Translations under genes and position numbers: made by a program
Notes under the pieces: model-generated
What the model saw: the letters and a program-made list of their open reading frames with translations, nothing else
What the model was told of the DNA's origin: nothing
The model's database searches: none
Origin: Candidatus Aerophobota bacterium
Lineage (GTDB): Bacteria > Aerophobota > Aerophobia > Aerophobales > Aerophobaceae
NCBI GenBank assembly: GCA_030672545.1
Contig: DAOVGF010000068.1
Span: 1-6,492, forward strand
DNA: 6,492 bases
Direction of reading: 5' to 3'
In this document: in pieces, positions 4,669 through 6,492 of the stretch
Position numbering within the stretch: the stretch's first letter is position 1
Layout of the letters: each line of letters opens with the position of its first letter

Positions 4669-5457
4669 GGAGATAGCTGCCCAGTCTATGTCTTCCACAG
4701 GGAATACCGGCCCCTCTTTGCAAACTCTCAGATATCCTTGGGAGCCTTTTATTACACACCCTCGACAGACGCCTATTCCACAACCCATTGTTTTCTCCAG
4801 GCTGACTTGAGCGGGAAAATTGTATTTAAGCGAAAGAGAAGCTATGTTTTTAAGCATTCCTAACGGACCACAGGCAAAAACTTGCAGAGACTGACTGAGA
4901 AAACTAAGTAGTCGAGATTGAAAAAGCTGGAGAATCTCTCCCTCAAAGCCAAGACTTCCGTCTTCGGTGGCTATCTCTAAGTTTATTCTTAGTTTTTTTA
5001 AATCCCCATAACCCAGTAGATTTTCCTTAGATTTTACCCCATAAAATAAAATTAATTTAGAGTTTAAAGGCGGCTTTTTTAAAAGAGTTTCCGCCAGGAA
5101 GTAAAGCGGGGCAATTCCTACCCCCCCGGCTACCAGAACTATAATTTCCGGCTGACCCTTTACTTGAAAAGCTCTCCCCAATGGCCCCAAAAGATCGACT
5201 GTCTCTCCCTGGACTTTTTCCGCCAGAAGCCGGGTGCCCTGGCCGATTATTTGGTAAAGAATCTCTATTTTTCTCTCTGAGGCCCGATGCAAGCTGAATG
5301 GTCGTCTGAGCAAGGGTGAATAGTTCTCTGTGCATCTGAGATGGACAAACTGCCCTGGCTGTGCCTGATTAGCAATCTCTGGAGCTAATAGTTGCATTTT
5401 CCAGCAACTGGGAGCTACTTCCTGGTTAAATAATATTTCACCCTTACTTTGAATCAT
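4666..5457 (-). CDS. pyrK: Dihydroorotate dehydrogenase 1B, electron-transfer subunit
   Basis: The 263-residue ferredoxin-reductase-like flavoprotein passes electrons from PyrD-bound FMN through a 2Fe-2S cluster and FAD to NAD+. The FAD-binding beta-barrel holds RRPFS (51-55) and GQGTRLL (72-78). The NAD-binding half has AGGVGIAP (110-117) and ACGP (196-199). The C-terminal cluster loop has Cys226, 231, 234 and 246 in the CX4CX2CX11C layout typical of PyrK. Length matches the family. The ATG at 5457 is the first possible start, because an in-frame TGA lies one codon further upstream (the codon before GCA). Its Shine-Dalgarno is weak (GGA, 8 bp ahead). It starts 39 bp after the histidine kinase stop, so it may be read with that gene. 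Its partner pyrD begins about 1.9 kb downstream, beyond three other genes. Confidence 0.95.
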   Translation of the reverse strand: MIQSKGEILFNQEVAPSCWKMQLLAPEIANQAQPGQFVHLRCTENYSPLLRRPFSLHRASERKIEILYQIIGQGTRLLAEKVQGETVDLLGPLGRAFQVKGQPEIIVLVAGGVGIAPLYFLAETLLKKPPLNSKLILFYGVKSKENLLGYGDLKKLRINLEIATEDGSLGFEGEILQLFQSRLLSFLSQSLQVFACGPLGMLKNIASLSLKYNFPAQVSLEKTMGCGIGVCRGCVIKGSQGYLRVCKEGPVFPVEDIDWAAIS

Positions 5458-5496
5458 TGCTCAAGTCCAATTTTTTCTCCAGAGACCTGACCCCGT

Positions 5497-6492
5497 TTAT
5501 ATCGCTTGCTTAATAGCTTGAAGCAAACCAGACAGACTATAAGGTTTCTCCAGGAAGGGAAAGCCTTTCTTTTCAATAAGGGGCCACTGGGATTTCCTAT
5601 CGGCATAGCCACTGGATAAAAGAATAGATAAATTAGGTTTCCTGGATAAAAGCTCCTCTACTAGCTCAAGACCACTGCCATCAGGCAGGACTACATCAGA
5701 GAAGATCAGATTGAAATCTTCCTTTTCCTCTTCAAAGATCCGGTGAGCTTCTTTTATACTCTTAGCCTCAAAGATAAGATAACCATTTTCACTGAGAATG
5801 GTTTGGGCAATCTTGCGTACTCTCTCTTCATCTTCTACCAAGAGAATCTTCTCTCCTTTTCCTTGTAGATGCTTTAAGGATAAAGTCTCTTTTACCTCAT
5901 CCTTAGCTTTCCCGGAAGATACCGGCAGGTAAACTTTAAATACGGAGCCTTGATTTACCTCACTGTAAACATTAATCCAACCTTGATGTTGCTTTACTAT
6001 TCCGTAGACTACTGATAAGCCCAGACCGGTTCCTTTTCCTACCTCTCGGGTGGTGAAAAAAGGCTCAAAGATATGCTTGATGATCTCTTTATCCATTCCT
6101 ACTCCACTGTCCCGAAGGGAAAGACAAACAAATCTTCCTGTCTTAGCCTCAGAATGAGTATTTAAGTAGGCTTCATCTGTTAAAACATTGTCAATTTTAA
6201 TGGTTAATGTGCCCCCTTGGGGCATAGCTTCCCGGGCATTAACGGCTAAATTCATAATTATCTGTTCTATTTGTCCCTCATCCGCCTCTACTGTCCAGAT
6301 ATCCGGGGCCAGCTCAGTCTCAATCATAATGTCTTCCCCCAGCAGACGAGCAAGCATTTTCTTTAGACTCTCCACTGTTTTATTAAGATTAAGGGAGGTA
6401 AGTCTGATAGGTTGTTTGCGAGAGAAGGCTAAGAGCTGTCTGGTTAAATCGGCGGCCCGGGAAGAAGAGACTCTGATTTGTCTTAGGTCTCT
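5497..6492 (-). CDS. Hybrid histidine kinase, N-terminal part beyond the window
   Basis: The frame is open from the right edge (331 visible codons). A GTG at 6375 is sometimes a formal start, but the 39 codons before it are plainly part of the same protein. They read SSSRAADLTRQLLAFSRKQ, the end of the DHp dimerisation helix. Residues counted from the window edge: HATPase N box NLAVNARE (81-88), DSGVG (128-132), FEPFFTT (142-148) and GKGTGLGL (152-159). A C-terminal receiver domain spans about 213-331, with acidic E220/D221/E222, the phosphoacceptor Asp266 in FSDVVLPDGSG, Ser293-Ser294 and Lys316. The phosphoaccepting His and any sensor domain lie outside the window. Such proteins usually phosphorylate their own receiver or relay to a partner. 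No output domain follows the receiver. The gene precedes pyrK by 39 bp, and a regulatory link to it is not shown. Confidence 0.93.
   Translation of the reverse strand, partial: RDLRQIRVSSSRAADLTRQLLAFSRKQPIRLTSLNLNKTVESLKKMLARLLGEDIMIETELAPDIWTVEADEGQIEQIIMNLAVNAREAMPQGGTLTIKIDNVLTDEAYLNTHSEAKTGRFVCLSLRDSGVGMDKEIIKHIFEPFFTTREVGKGTGLGLSVVYGIVKQHQGWINVYSEVNQGSVFKVYLPVSSGKAKDEVKETLSLKHLQGKGEKILLVEDEERVRKIAQTILSENGYLIFEAKSIKEAHRIFEEEKEDFNLIFSDVVLPDGSGLELVEELLSRKPNLSILLSSGYADRKSQWPLIEKKGFPFLEKPYSLSGLLQAIKQAI

Noticed and set aside
4540..4863. 107-codon plus-strand open frame across the pyrK 3' end
   Set aside because: It crosses the repeat-like element and runs antisense to the iron-sulfur loop of pyrK. 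The translation looks random.
5481..6492. AGAGACCT at 5481-5488 and its complement at 6485-6492 as ends of an element
   Set aside because: Eight matching bases about 1 kb apart are expected by chance, and the right copy is inside kinase codons.

Overview
The window is a stretch of bacterial chromosome, about 45% GC through most of its length, from an organism I cannot name. The best clues are a dihydroorotate dehydrogenase of the NAD-linked 1B type (PyrD plus the PyrK iron-sulfur flavoprotein), a soluble P-loop GTPase with a C-terminal TGS domain, and a hybrid histidine kinase. Together these fit an uncultured anaerobic or facultative lineage better than an enteric-type proteobacterium. The assignment is weak.

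Layout. Positions 1-396 (+) hold a small DUF5666-like beta-rich protein, noticeably more GC-rich than what follows and possibly cut at its 5' end. Positions 397-837 carry no large gene. They do hold what looks like a complete tiny transcription unit on the plus strand: a candidate promoter, a perfect 5' stem-loop, a strong ribosome binding site, a 41-codon gene (615-740) and a hairpin with a T run starting on the base after its stop codon. Everything from 838 to the right edge is on the minus strand.

Reading the minus strand in its own direction (right to left), a hybrid histidine kinase enters from beyond the window and ends at 5497. It is followed by pyrK (5457-4666). A 167-bp gap then holds a dispersed-repeat-like element and a good sigma-70-type promoter. 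After that comes a tight run of five genes with gaps of 9 to 28 bp: a 64-residue excisionase-type HTH protein, the TGS GTPase, a DUF1841 protein, pyrD, and a CaCA-family cation exchanger.

Function. PyrD and PyrK should form the heterotetrameric enzyme that oxidises dihydroorotate and passes electrons through FMN, FAD and 2Fe-2S to NAD+. Their genes are usually neighbours but here are split by three genes and an independent promoter. An 11-bp perfect inverted repeat flanks that promoter, with one arm covering the Shine-Dalgarno of the HTH gene. RNA reading through from pyrK could fold the Shine-Dalgarno shut, while RNA started at the local promoter would lack the upstream arm. The two most unusual items are this possible fold-back control and the 41-codon unit at the left. 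No tRNA, rRNA, CRISPR array, intact insertion sequence or origin was seen.
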